Below are positions 1 to 7,979 of a stretch of DNA of 28,730 bases, piece after piece. Every line of letters begins with the position of its first letter. Position 1 is the first letter of the stretch. Under the pieces are notes generated by a model. The model ran no database searches, was not told the DNA's origin, and was given only the letters and a program-made list of their open reading frames with translations. The stretch is taken from positions 1 through 28,730 of the forward strand of contig JAEYOQ010000035.1 of assembly GCA_023411555.1 (NCBI GenBank). The letters run 5' to 3'. The DNA is from Bacillota bacterium (GTDB lineage: Bacteria > Bacillota > Clostridia > Lachnospirales > Lachnospiraceae). The position numbers and the translations under genes were made by a program.

Positions 1-15
1 AAGGAGGTGCTTTCG

Positions 16-201
16 GTGGCTAAATGTTCAATATGTGATAAAGGTGCTCACTTTGGAATCGCTGTGAGTCATTCTCATAGAAGATCTAATAAGATGTGGA
101 AATCTAATGTGAAGTCTGTTAAGGTTAATGTTAACGGTGCAGCAAGAAAAATGTATGTTTGTACTTCCTGTCTTAGATCCGGTAAAGTAGAACGCGCTTA
201 A
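16..201 (+). CDS. rpmB: 50S ribosomal protein L28
   Basis: Structural protein of the large ribosomal subunit, 61 aa from the GTG at 16. The protein begins MAKCSICDKG and carries two Cys-x-x-Cys pairs (CSIC near the N-terminus, CTSC near residue 50), the zinc-ribbon form of bL28. The central HSHRRSNKMWKSNV stretch is typical of the family. An in-frame GTG at 7 would add MLS, but the AAGGAGG at 1-7 overlaps that codon and lies 8 bases before the GTG at 16, so 16 is the better start. A strong intrinsic terminator follows at once, so the gene appears monocistronic. Its promoter lies outside the window. Identification is by direct sequence recognition and is secure. Confidence 0.97.
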   Translation: MAKCSICDKGAHFGIAVSHSHRRSNKMWKSNVKSVKVNVNGAARKMYVCTSCLRSGKVERA

Positions 202-211
202 GGAAAACGAT

Positions 212-246
212 GGGTGTCAGGGGATCTTGACACCCTCTTTTTTTTA
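212..246 (+). terminator. Intrinsic terminator of rpmB
   Basis: GGGTGTCA (212-219) pairs perfectly with TGACACCC (228-235) around an 8-base loop, followed by TCTTTTTTTT. It lies 10 bases after the rpmB stop codon. Confidence 0.93.
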
Positions 247-291
247 TTTCATAGGATATTGCCTCCTATGTTTTTTGCTATCGAATAATAG

Positions 292-429
292 TTAATTACA
301 GAATAAATTGTAGCCTAGTAATAGGCATAGAATAATGATACATATTGCTAAGAGTCCATTCGTGATAAATAGCATGATTGTCATGCCGATGGCAATCCAA
401 AAAAGGATAAAACCGATCATTCTTTTCAT
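292..429 (-). CDS. Small hypothetical membrane protein, 45 aa
   Basis: A 45-residue protein beginning MKRMIGFILFWIAIGM. Nearly the whole chain is hydrophobic, with two predicted membrane segments (about residues 4-20 and 22-41) separated by a short NG-containing turn, and it ends GYNLFCN. The ATG at 429 is preceded by ACGGAGG with 5-base spacing, which argues for a translated gene and against the longer frame starting at 483. Very short two-helix proteins of this look occur in clostridial genomes, but I cannot name a family or function. It is transcribed against both neighbours. I see no convincing promoter for it. Confidence 0.6.
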   Translation of the reverse strand: MKRMIGFILFWIAIGMTIMLFITNGLLAICIIILCLLLGYNLFCN

Positions 430-829
430 GGTAACCTCCGTTCTACCGAGCGATTGCAGTATGTCAAATGGATTCACATCCACGGCATATTCATAGTAGT
501 ATATATTATGCGAGTAATTATTTGGTTATCTCTTGAAAGATAAAAACATAAGGTTTTATGATCTCGAATATCTTGATAAGCATACTGGAAAATCATGTGA
601 ATAAGCTACAAAAATTATTGATGTGAAAATAGTGGGTATACTATATAATATGAACATGGTTTGAAAAGTAGATTTCATTCGTTTGAGCAACCATTATAAT
701 ATCTGACACATAGTAAAATAATGAATAGAAGGCCTTAGTTACTTTGAAGAATTTTAAGCATCCCTTTTCAAATAATGAAATAGCAGTTATAATATTTAGT
801 ATATAGTGGCAATAGATAGGAGGGTTAAT
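430..829. other. Intergenic region between the small membrane gene and yloU
   Basis: About 400 bases, AT-rich. The right end carries the yloU promoter at 765-793. The rest holds no coding frame with a ribosome binding site and no strong hairpin. The one longer minus frame (641-853) overlaps the yloU promoter and start and has low-complexity, Cys/His/Tyr-rich content, so I treat it as non-coding. Confidence 0.6.
765..793 (+). promoter_or_regulatory. Sigma-A type promoter for yloU-fakA
   Basis: TTTTCA (765-770), 17-base spacer, perfect TATAAT (788-793), 36 bases before the yloU start. The same -35 and spacing recur in front of the citrate synthase gene at 17139. Confidence 0.72.
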
Positions 830-1186
830 ATGAAAGGACATATGAATACACAAAACGGCGAGATTTTAATTGATAATGATGTGTTAGCGAAGTATGCCGG
901 AGCTTCGGCGGTCGAATGCTTTGGCGTAGTCGGCATGGCCTCCGTGAATATGAAGGATGGTATCGTTAAACTCCTAAAACGTGAAAGTTTAAGCCATGGT
1001 GTGAATGTAGTGATTGAAGATAATAAACTGATAATTGACTTGCATATTATCGTTTCCTATGGTGTGAGTATTTCTGCGGTAGCTGATAACTTAATCAGCA
1101 ATGTAAAATATAATGTTGAAGAATTCTCAGGTCTAGAGGTTAAGAAAATCAATATTTTTGTTGAAGGCGTCAGAGTTATTGACTGA
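830..1186 (+). CDS. yloU: Asp23/Gls24 family protein (YloU-like)
   Basis: 118-aa Asp23/Gls24 (DUF322) envelope-stress family protein. It reads NGEILIDNDVLAKYAGASA, then VECFGVVGMAS, then a GVNVVIEDNKLIIDLHIIVSYG strand region and a C-terminal IFVEGVRV, which is the usual family order. There is no signal peptide, so it is cytosolic. Family members associate with the membrane or with partner proteins, and the exact role of YloU is unsettled. The start is ATG 830, 5 bases after AGGAGGG. An in-frame upstream ATG at 806 lacks a ribosome binding site. The fakA gene follows 38 bases downstream in the same operon, an arrangement conserved in Firmicutes (rpmB-yloU-yloV). Confidence 0.93.
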   Translation: MKGHMNTQNGEILIDNDVLAKYAGASAVECFGVVGMASVNMKDGIVKLLKRESLSHGVNVVIEDNKLIIDLHIIVSYGVSISAVADNLISNVKYNVEEFSGLEVKKINIFVEGVRVID

Positions 1187-1224
1187 CCATTCTGAGAAGA
1201 GCAACGTTTAAGGAGGAAGAACCA

Positions 1225-2892
1225 GTGGTTATTAAGACGATAGATGCGACAACGCTAAAGAAAATGTTTCTTGCCGGAGCCGCAAGTATAGAAGCAAAGA
1301 AGGAAACAATCAATGAGCTTAATGTTTTTCCAGTACCTGATGGAGATACAGGAACCAATATGACCCTTACAATTATGTCGGCCGTTAAGGAAGTAAATGC
1401 ACTTCAGAATCCGACAATTGAGGAATTGGCAAAAGCAATATCCGGTGGTTCTCTTCGTGGTGCAAGAGGTAATTCAGGGGTTATCTTATCTCAGTTGTTC
1501 CGAGGCTTTTGTAAGGAAATCAAAGATTCAAATGAAATAAATGTGACAATTATGACCAATGCCATTCAGAAAGCCGTGGAGACAGCCTACCGTGCGGTAA
1601 TGAAGCCGAAGGAAGGTACTATATTAACGGTAGCTAGAGGGGCTGCAGAAAAGGCAGCACAATTGGTATCTGAGACGGATGATTTGGTTGTATTTGGTCG
1701 TGAGGTAATTGCTCACATGGAGATAGTGCTTGAGAATACACCTGAACTTCTACCTGTATTAAAGGAAGCTGGGGTAGTAGATTCTGGCGGTCAAGGCTTA
1801 CTTGAAATTGTAAAAGGTGCTTATGATGCTTTTCTTGGAAAGGAAGTCTCCATGGCCAATATCGCTGCTAGTGAAGCCGGCGAAAAAGTTACCAGAGAAC
1901 GTATATCAACGGATGATATTAAGTATGGTTACTGTACTGAGTTTATCATCATGCTAGAAAAAGAATATACTATGCAGACCGAGAATGAATTTAAGGCTTA
2001 CTTAGAGTCTATCGGTGATTCACTTGTTGTCGTATCGGATGATGATATCGTTAAGGTTCACGTACATACGAATGATCCTGGATTAGCTATACAGAAGGCA
2101 TTAACGTATGGTTCCTTAACAAGAATGAAGATCGATAACATGCGTGAAGAGCATAATGAAAGATTAAATTTGGATGCAGAAAAAGCAGCTAAGAAGGAAG
2201 AAGAGCCAAAGAAGGAAGTAGTAAAGCCTAGAAAGAGTTCCGGCTTCATCGCTGTTTCTATGGGAGATGGCTTGGATGAGATTTTCACCGGACTTGGTGT
2301 GGATTATATCATTAAAGGCGGCCAAACAATGAATCCTAGTACGGAAGATATGTTGAACGCTATCAGCGAGGTAAATGCAGATAATATCTTCATCCTACCC
2401 AACAATGGTAATATCATTCTTGCTGCAGAGCAAGCAAAGCAACTGACAGAGGATAAAAATATCTTTGTCATTCCTTCTAAGACAGTACCGCAAGGAATTA
2501 CAGCAGTGATTAATTTTGTTTATGATAAATCTCCGGAAGAAAATGCTACCAGAATGACAGAGGAGATGAAGAAGGTTCGGTCAGGTCAGGTAACCTATGC
2601 AGTCAGAGATACCAATATTGATGGTAAGGACATCAAACAGGGAAATATCATGGGTATTGGTGATAAGACAATATTAGCAGTGGGTGATTCCATTAATGCT
2701 ACTACGTTAGATCTTATCAAAAGCTTGGCAGATGAGGATTCTGAGCTGATTAGCCTCTATTATGGTCAGGAAATCAGTGAAACGGATGCCAATGCATTGG
2801 CGGATGAGGTGATGGAAATATATCCAAATCTCGATGTCGAGGTTCATTATGGCGGTCAGCCAATCTATTATTATGTACTATCTGTTGAATAG
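1225..2892 (+). CDS. fakA: DAK-domain kinase, FakA/YloV family
   Basis: 555 aa. The N-terminal DhaL-like nucleotide-binding domain (about residues 8-200) carries NVFPVPDGDTGTN at 33-45, whose aspartates bind Mg-ATP, and the GGSLRGARGNSGVILSQ glycine-rich segment. A middle domain (about 215-315) follows, then a charged linker (EKAAKKEEEPKKEVVKPRK) and a C-terminal DAK1-like domain (about 335-555). This is the architecture of FakA, which phosphorylates fatty acids held by DegV-type FakB proteins so that they can enter phospholipid synthesis. No FakB gene is in this window, so the fatty-acid role is inferred from the family. The GTG start at 1225 sits 8 bases after AAGGAGG. It is co-transcribed with yloU and ends at a clear terminator. 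Confidence 0.93.
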   Translation: MVIKTIDATTLKKMFLAGAASIEAKKETINELNVFPVPDGDTGTNMTLTIMSAVKEVNALQNPTIEELAKAISGGSLRGARGNSGVILSQLFRGFCKEIKDSNEINVTIMTNAIQKAVETAYRAVMKPKEGTILTVARGAAEKAAQLVSETDDLVVFGREVIAHMEIVLENTPELLPVLKEAGVVDSGGQGLLEIVKGAYDAFLGKEVSMANIAASEAGEKVTRERISTDDIKYGYCTEFIIMLEKEYTMQTENEFKAYLESIGDSLVVVSDDDIVKVHVHTNDPGLAIQKALTYGSLTRMKIDNMREEHNERLNLDAEKAAKKEEEPKKEVVKPRKSSGFIAVSMGDGLDEIFTGLGVDYIIKGGQTMNPSTEDMLNAISEVNADNIFILPNNGNIILAAEQAKQLTEDKNIFVIPSKTVPQGITAVINFVYDKSPEENATRMTEEMKKVRSGQVTYAVRDTNIDGKDIKQGNIMGIGDKTILAVGDSINATTLDLIKSLADEDSELISLYYGQEISETDANALADEVMEIYPNLDVEVHYGGQPIYYYVLSVE

Positions 2893-2927
2893 AATAGTGT
2901 AGGCATACGGGATAAAAGATGCTTATG

Positions 2928-2962
2928 AAAGTGGTTCGAAGAATAAGCGAACCACTTTTTAT
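2928..2962 (+). terminator. Intrinsic terminator after fakA
   Basis: AAAGTGGTTCG (2928-2938) pairs perfectly over 11 bp with CGAACCACTTT (2948-2958), and the 3' arm runs into TTTTT. It lies 35 bases after the fakA stop. Confidence 0.9.
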
Positions 2963-3041
2963 ATGTTATAGGAAAGTTCGTATATGAATTTGTTCTGAAA
3001 CTGAGGGACATAGATATAAGACTATTAAGGAGAAGATGCAT

Positions 3042-3632
3042 ATGCAGATGGATAGAATTCCAAGGCCGGGCCAGATATATAATCATTTTAAGAACAAGCC
3101 CTATCAGATTATAACGGTGGCAACCCATGCAGATACAGGGGAAGAGATGGTGGTTTATCAAGCCTTGTACGGAGATTTTAAGTTCTACATCAGACCACTT
3201 GAAAGCTTCCTAAGCGAAGTGGACCACATAAAGTATCCCGATGTGAAACAGAAGTATCGTTTTGAGCTACGAACACCTAGTGAGATGGAAGAGGAACCGA
3301 AGCAGTCTGATAGGATGGAAGTCAAGAAGGATGATCCAGTGAAAGAGGTTCTAAAGGTTAGTGAACAGACATCAGATTCACAGGTTGACCAAACGGAAAC
3401 AAAGAGTGAAGGTGTGAATTCGGTGCTTCTGCAGTTTCTTGATGCGGAATCCTATTATAAAAAGCTAGAGGTAATTACCTCCAACCGGAAGCATATGAGT
3501 GACCGACTAATCAACGATATGGCAGTTTCACTGGATTGTACCGTAGAGGAAGGGCCTTTGGATCAAAGGATACAGGGCTTGATCTATTGCTTACAGGCTA
3601 TGAGCAGATTCGAAGATAAAAGATTACGATAG
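3042..3632 (+). CDS. DUF1653 domain protein with C-terminal extension
   Basis: 196 aa. Residues about 5-68 form a DUF1653 domain: RIPRPGQIYNHFKNKPYQI, then THADTGEEMVVYQALYGD and RPLESFLSEVDHIKYP. The domain is small, mostly beta and of unknown biochemical role. An acidic, lysine-rich low-complexity linker follows (about 85-125), then a roughly 70-residue helical C-terminal region (LLQFLDAESYYKKLEVI to QAMSRFEDKRLR) that I do not recognise. Typical DUF1653 proteins are about 70-80 aa, so this one is extended. Three in-frame ATGs lie at 3036, 3042 and 3048. AAGGAGA at 3027-3033 is too close to the first, so 3042 is preferred. No sign of secretion. It stands alone between a terminator and a convergent operon. 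Confidence 0.85.
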   Translation: MQMDRIPRPGQIYNHFKNKPYQIITVATHADTGEEMVVYQALYGDFKFYIRPLESFLSEVDHIKYPDVKQKYRFELRTPSEMEEEPKQSDRMEVKKDDPVKEVLKVSEQTSDSQVDQTETKSEGVNSVLLQFLDAESYYKKLEVITSNRKHMSDRLINDMAVSLDCTVEEGPLDQRIQGLIYCLQAMSRFEDKRLR

Positions 3633-3685
3633 CATGATGATAGGTCTACAGGAACTGTAGGATTATTCTGTTAAAGAGCAAATGT

Positions 3686-3741
3686 AACGGGAGTATTACT
3701 TAGGCTTTGAGAATTCAAAAGTCTTAAGTAATACTCCCGTT
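3686..3741. terminator. Long inverted repeat between convergent genes, probable bidirectional terminator
   Basis: Arms of 17 bases pair perfectly (3686-3702 with 3725-3741). The arm begins AACGGGAGTATTACTTA. The 22-base centre is itself partly self-complementary (GCTTT against AAAGT around GAATTC). It lies between the DUF1653 gene and the end of the ABC permease gene. Neither strand has a good T-run after the stem, so termination is inferred from position. It may instead be a small repeat element. Confidence 0.6.
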
Positions 3742-3797
3742 GATTGATTCAAGATGGGAATGAGAAGGCTTACAGGGTTAAAATTCCGAAATCGGTA

Positions 3798-4580
3798 TTA
3801 TTCTAGATTAAGCTTCTTCGTTAGTATAATATTAGTAACGATGTAATAAAGTATATTTGTCGCCAGTGTAAATAGAAGCGATACTGGTAAGATGATTCGT
3901 GGTATGGAACTAATATCATCAAAGGAATTAAATATGATACTTAGGATAAAAAATGCCGCTGAAACGATAATCTGTATGAGGGTGCTGATACTTATATAAG
4001 CTGCGAAGGAACCAAGTATTTTATGACTGTTAAATAACTGCCCAATTGTAATGGAAGTATATATGATTAGGATATTATTAACTAAACTGAGTAGTATACA
4101 TATAATAAATTCAATGATAACTATGGTTATATTACTAGAACTGAACTCTGTCTGGAATTGGCTAATTAACATCCTAATATTTTTTACTAATAGATAATAG
4201 CGGTTATCTGTAATAAACACACCCAGTAAGGAGGCTATAATTAATAGGAAGCTAAGAATGTTCCATGCAATGGCAACCAGAAGCTTTGCATTAATTAAAT
4301 AGCTTGGTTTGACCGGTAAGGTGAACATAAGGTAGCCCTCGTCCGTCATCAAATTCTTATAAAATCGATAAATAACGATGACATAGGTTATAACAGCAAT
4401 TGCTACAATGGAAAAAATATAAGCAAAGGTTAAAAAGCCAGAGATTATGCCAAGGGTACCCTTAGGGTTCAGATTCAGTGAAACGCGATTAATTATGGTA
4501 AGAACGAACAGGACCAGATAAAGAGGTAGAAGCAATCTGGAAGTCGCCTTAAATTCATGTTTTAATAATTTACCTAGCAT
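3798..4580 (-). CDS. ABC transporter permease, ABC-2 like
   Basis: 260-aa membrane protein beginning MLGKLLKHEFKATSRLLLPLY. It has about six hydrophobic segments (roughly residues 14-32, 45-72, 104-124, 152-175, 190-215 and 228-252), and the motif YRFYKNLMTDEGYLMFTLPV follows the second. This N-terminal KLLKHEFKAT plus DEGYLMFTLPV pattern is common in permeases paired with YtrA/YtrB-type regulators and ATPases. The start overlaps the end of the ATPase gene by 7 bases, so the two are translationally coupled and form one exporter. Substrate unknown. Related Bacillus systems respond to cell-wall antibiotics, but nothing here identifies a ligand. Confidence 0.88.
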   Translation of the reverse strand: MLGKLLKHEFKATSRLLLPLYLVLFVLTIINRVSLNLNPKGTLGIISGFLTFAYIFSIVAIAVITYVIVIYRFYKNLMTDEGYLMFTLPVKPSYLINAKLLVAIAWNILSFLLIIASLLGVFITDNRYYLLVKNIRMLISQFQTEFSSSNITIVIIEFIICILLSLVNNILIIYTSITIGQLFNSHKILGSFAAYISISTLIQIIVSAAFFILSIIFNSFDDISSIPRIILPVSLLFTLATNILYYIVTNIILTKKLNLE

Positions 4581-5272
4581 TTGAATACCTCCCTGAATAA
4601 TGTGTCTACTGATTTTCCTTCCTTCGAGCGGATGTCATCTACGGAGGAGTGTAAGGTGACATTTCCATCCTTGATGAATACTACATCATCGAGTACCTTC
4701 TCGATATCAGAAATCAGGTGAGTGGAGATTAGCACCGTTGCATTTTCATTGTAATTTGAAATGATTGTGTTAAGAATATAATCTCTGGCAGCCGGATCTA
4801 CACCGCCGATAGGCTCATCAAGGCAATATAAATCTGCATTACGGCTCATCACCAGGATAAGCTGAACCTTTTCCTTCGTTCCCTTGGACAAGGTTTTCAT
4901 TCTTTTCTTGGAATCTAATTGTAATCGGTCAAGCATCTCATAAGCTTTCTTGGAATTGAAATCCTGATAAAAATCCTGAAAGAAATCAATAGCGTCAGAT
5001 ACCTTCATCCATTCAGGGAGATAGGTTTTCTCCGGTAAGTAGGATACTATCTTTTTCGTGTCAATTCCCGGTACCTTACCGTCTACCAGAATGTTACCGG
5101 AGGTGGGAACCAACAGTCCGTTAATTAATTTGATCAATGTGGTTTTACCGCTACCGTTGGGCCCAAGAAGACCGATGATACGACCTCTCTCCAGGGTTAA
5201 ATTCATATTAGAGAGGGCAGTAAGATTAGTGAATTTTTTTGTTAATGAATTACATTCTAATATTGCATTCAT
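4574..5272 (-). CDS. ABC transporter ATP-binding protein, YtrB-like
   Basis: 232-aa ABC ATPase. Walker A GPNGSGKT at 37-44, signature LSKGT at 128-132 (the variant usual in this subfamily in place of LSGGQ), Walker B LYCLDEP at 148-154, D-loop GGVDP, and switch histidine in ISTH at 182-185. The region after the first helix reads SYLPEK where other families have a Q-loop glutamine, again usual for YtrB-like ATPases. It energises the permease encoded immediately downstream. Start ATG 5272 has GGAGG 8 bases upstream. It lies 127 bases downstream of the GntR gene in the same operon, so it is presumably repressed by it. Confidence 0.93.
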   Translation of the reverse strand: MNAILECNSLTKKFTNLTALSNMNLTLERGRIIGLLGPNGSGKTTLIKLINGLLVPTSGNILVDGKVPGIDTKKIVSYLPEKTYLPEWMKVSDAIDFFQDFYQDFNSKKAYEMLDRLQLDSKKRMKTLSKGTKEKVQLILVMSRNADLYCLDEPIGGVDPAARDYILNTIISNYNENATVLISTHLISDIEKVLDDVVFIKDGNVTLHSSVDDIRSKEGKSVDTLFREVFKC

Positions 5273-5399
5273 TCTTTATACCTCCATGATGCTGTTTAAA
5301 GCATCCATTTATTTTTGATTGATACTTCATTAGCCGCGCCTTCCTCAGATGTCTATAGTTCCATTCCTCAGTTGTTCTGATGATTGCAAATGCACTTCA
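5273..5399 (-). other. Spacer with a small hairpin ahead of the ATPase ribosome binding site
   Basis: 127-base gap inside the gntR-ABC operon. It has no coding frame. GATGCT (5288-5293) pairs with AGCATC (5300-5305), and on the transcribed strand this hairpin ends just before the GGAGG of the ATPase gene, so it could modulate its translation. Functional relevance is speculative. Confidence 0.35.
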
Positions 5400-5768
5400 C
5401 TAGTGAGGGCTTTTCACGATGTTGGTGACTAAGGCCAAAGTTTCTTCCGGAGTAAAGCCTAGCTGCTTCATCCGTTCAAGGAATTCAACAGCCTGTTCTT
5501 TCGCGGATTGCTCTCTAAGCTTAATAATCATGGCTTCGTCTGAGGTAATGAACCTGCCACTGGTTCGGTTAGCATATACCAAGCCGATACGTTCCAGTTC
5601 AGTAAGGGCCTTCTGCATAGTGTTCGGATTAACCATTGCTTCTGCAGCAAGATCTCTGACAGATGGCAGCTTATCTCCGGGTTTAAAAGTACCTGAAATG
5701 ATACCTGCCTGTATCTGTTCCATTAATTGGAGGTAAATAGGGCGTTCTGCAACAAGCTCCCATTGCAT
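5400..5768 (-). CDS. GntR family transcriptional regulator, YtrA subfamily
   Basis: 122 aa. The N-terminal winged helix-turn-helix (about residues 9-75) has the GntR hallmarks PIYLQLMEQIQAGIISGTF, GDKLPSVRDLAAEAMVNPNT and TELERIGLVYANRTSGRFI. The C-terminal part is only about 45 residues of helix (REQSAKEQAVEFLERMKQLG), too small for a metabolite-binding FadR or UTRA domain, which places it in the YtrA subfamily. These dimers repress linked ABC transporter operons. The promoter region contains a large perfect palindrome over the -10 and transcript start, as expected for autorepression. Start ATG 5768 is preceded by AAAGGAG (5777-5783 on this strand). Confidence 0.93.
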   Translation of the reverse strand: MQWELVAERPIYLQLMEQIQAGIISGTFKPGDKLPSVRDLAAEAMVNPNTMQKALTELERIGLVYANRTSGRFITSDEAMIIKLREQSAKEQAVEFLERMKQLGFTPEETLALVTNIVKSPH

Positions 5769-5783
5769 TCTTACAGCTCCTTT

Positions 5784-5829
5784 CTTATTGTACTATTGTA
5801 TTAAGTGGTTAATACAATAGTACAATAAG
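5784..5829 (-). promoter_or_regulatory. Palindromic operator of the gntR-ABC operon
   Basis: Perfect inverted repeat with 21-base arms (5784-5804 and 5809-5829) around GTGG. Each arm contains a direct repeat of TATTGTA. It covers the -10 box and predicted transcript start and stops exactly at the Shine-Dalgarno of the GntR gene. The most likely ligand is the GntR protein it precedes. Confidence 0.8.
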
Positions 5830-5845
5830 ATATAGCTGTTGTCAA
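5817..5845 (-). promoter_or_regulatory. Sigma-A promoter of the gntR-ABC operon
   Basis: On the minus strand, TTGACA (5845-5840), 17-base spacer, TACTAT (5822-5817). The predicted start near 5810 falls at the centre of the palindromic operator. Confidence 0.82.
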
Positions 5846-5873
5846 TACGATTATGCAAAATGATTCATTTTTC

Positions 5874-5902
5874 TTTTCCATTCCAATATTTTGGTTTATA
5901 AT
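5874..5902 (+). promoter_or_regulatory. Possible recG promoter
   Basis: A perfect TATAAT at 5897-5902 with a weak -35, TTTTCC at 5874-5879, 17 bases away. It lies 38 bases before the recG start, divergent from the GntR promoter. Confidence 0.5.
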
Positions 5903-5940
5903 AAGAAAGATGATTTTACGAGAAAGATGGGAGGTAGAAC

Positions 5941-7977
5941 ATGGAAGCAAATGATAGGATTAATGTGATCAAAGGCATTGGAGAAAAGACGGAGAAGCTT
6001 TTTATGAAGCTTGGGATCAGCACAGTACAGGAGCTTATTGAACATTATCCCAGAGGCTATGAGGAGTTCGAGCGGCCAGTAATGATTACCTCCATCGCTG
6101 AGGGTGCTACGTTGGCAATTGAAGCATCGATTACCATGACACCTAAGGTTAAAAGAGTAAGAAATCTTCAGATCGTTACAGCCCAGGTGAAGGATACATC
6201 CGGTTCCATGCATCTGACCTGGTTTAATATGCCTTTTCTTCAGAAGACACTTCGGAGTGGTTATCACTATATTTTCCGTGGAAAGGTAATCCGTAAGAAT
6301 GGGATTCTTGTCATGGAGCAGCCGAGTATCTACCAAAGGGAGAATTATCTGAAGCTGCTGAATATAATGCAACCAATCTATCCTCTTACCCAAGGGATTA
6401 CCAATACAATGATATCGAAAGCCATCAAGCAGGCTCTTTCTGAGTTGGAATTTGCAAAGGATTACATACCTAAGACGATTGCCAAGGAATATCTGCTGAT
6501 GGATCGGATAAAGGCAATAAAAGAGGTTCATTTTCCAAAGAACCGAGATGGTATGATGAAGGCAAGACAGAGACTGGTCTTCGATGAATTCTTTCTCTAT
6601 TCTCTTGCTCTACGTAAGTTAAAGGAAGCAAAGACTTTATTGCCTTCCGACTATCTGATGAAGGAGAGTCCGGAGTGTGAGGAGCTAATAGGCAGTCTTC
6701 CTTATGCATTAACGGCAGCCCAGCTTCGTGTATGGAAGGAAATAAAGCAGGATCTACAAGGAAGGTATGTTATGAATCGGTTAATCCAGGGTGATGTAGG
6801 CTCTGGTAAGACCATTCTAGCAATTCTGGCTCTCTTGATGGCTGTTAAGAATGGCTGTCAGGCCTGCCTTATGGTTCCAACCGAGGTACTGGCTAAGCAG
6901 CATTACATTTCTCTTGAGGGAATAGCTGAACAATTCGGCTTTTCTATCTGTCTGCTAGTGGGTTCCATGACAGCTAAGGAGAAAAGAGAGGCTTATGAAC
7001 GGATTAAGACTCATAAAACGGATATAATTATAGGTACCCATGCATTGATACAGGAAAAGGTTGAATATGAGCGTCTGGGTCTGGTTGTTACCGATGAGCA
7101 ACACCGGTTTGGTGTAAAGCAGAGAGAAGCCCTAATGAGTAAGGGGGGAAATCCTCATGTACTCGTTATGAGTGCAACCCCAATTCCCAGAACCTTAGCC
7201 ATCATCCTATACGGAGATTTGGATATATCAATCGTGGACGAGCTACCAGCCCAGCGTCTGCCGATTAAAAACTGTGTGGTGGATACGAACTACCGCCCAA
7301 AGGCTTACCGCTTTATAGAGAGGCAGGTAGCGGAGGGAAGACAGGCATATGTAATATGTCCTATGGTAGAAGAAAGCGAAGAAATAGAAGCGGAGAATGT
7401 CATCGAATACACCGAACGACTCCAGGAAGCGTTACCCTCAGGTATTATCGTGGAATACCTTCATGGGAAGATGAAGCCGAAAGAAAAGAACATAGTCATG
7501 GAACGTTTTGCTAATGGTGAAATCCATGTCCTGGTATCTACAACCGTAGTGGAGGTAGGAGTAAATGTACCGAATGCGACAGTGATGATGGTTGAGAATG
7601 CAGAACGCTTTGGTCTTGCACAGCTCCATCAGCTTCGTGGGCGTGTAGGTCGTGGTAAGCATCAATCCTACTGTATCTTTGTCTGTGGCAGCAGCAGTAA
7701 GGAGGCTTGGGAGCGTCTGGAGATCCTGAATAAATCCAATGATGGCTTCTTCATAGCAGGAGAGGATCTGAAGCTGCGAGGCCCGGGTGATATCTTTGGC
7801 ATTCGTCAAAGTGGAGATGTGGACTTTAAGCTTGGAGACATCTACAATGATGCAAGCATATTAAAGGCAGCAGCAGAAGCAGTGAAGGGTCTAAGTGACA
7901 ACGAGGTTAAAGCTATCTTTGATAAGAACCCTTATCTGGAGGAGCATATATTACAACGTAGCCAGAATACATTATAA
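5941..7977 (+). CDS. recG: ATP-dependent DNA helicase RecG
   Basis: 678 aa, the normal length. The N-terminal wedge domain with OB fold (about 50-150) starts with GIGEKTEKLFMKLGISTVQELIEHYPRGYE (abbreviated: GIGEKTEKLFMKLGI). Superfamily 2 helicase motifs follow: Walker A GDVGSGKT at 284-291, motif II DEQH at 385-388, motif III SATPIPRT, and motif VI QLRGRVGRG. The C-terminal region has GEDLKLRGPGDIFGIRQSG. RecG remodels stalled replication forks and Holliday junctions. GGGAGG ends 6 bases before the ATG. In Bacillus it lies just downstream of yloV with sdaAB/AA between. Here DUF1653 and the GntR-ABC operon occupy that space. Confidence 0.97.
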   Translation: MEANDRINVIKGIGEKTEKLFMKLGISTVQELIEHYPRGYEEFERPVMITSIAEGATLAIEASITMTPKVKRVRNLQIVTAQVKDTSGSMHLTWFNMPFLQKTLRSGYHYIFRGKVIRKNGILVMEQPSIYQRENYLKLLNIMQPIYPLTQGITNTMISKAIKQALSELEFAKDYIPKTIAKEYLLMDRIKAIKEVHFPKNRDGMMKARQRLVFDEFFLYSLALRKLKEAKTLLPSDYLMKESPECEELIGSLPYALTAAQLRVWKEIKQDLQGRYVMNRLIQGDVGSGKTILAILALLMAVKNGCQACLMVPTEVLAKQHYISLEGIAEQFGFSICLLVGSMTAKEKREAYERIKTHKTDIIIGTHALIQEKVEYERLGLVVTDEQHRFGVKQREALMSKGGNPHVLVMSATPIPRTLAIILYGDLDISIVDELPAQRLPIKNCVVDTNYRPKAYRFIERQVAEGRQAYVICPMVEESEEIEAENVIEYTERLQEALPSGIIVEYLHGKMKPKEKNIVMERFANGEIHVLVSTTVVEVGVNVPNATVMMVENAERFGLAQLHQLRGRVGRGKHQSYCIFVCGSSSKEAWERLEILNKSNDGFFIAGEDLKLRGPGDIFGIRQSGDVDFKLGDIYNDASILKAAAEAVKGLSDNEVKAIFDKNPYLEEHILQRSQNTL

Positions 7978-7979
7978 TA

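Noticed and set aside
641..853. Minus-strand frame of 70 codons upstream of yloU
   Set aside because: It covers the yloU promoter and start, has no credible ribosome binding site, and its residues look like translated AT-rich intergenic DNA.
5896..6531. 211-codon minus-strand frame inside recG
   Set aside because: Entirely antisense to recG, which is certain, and has no family features.
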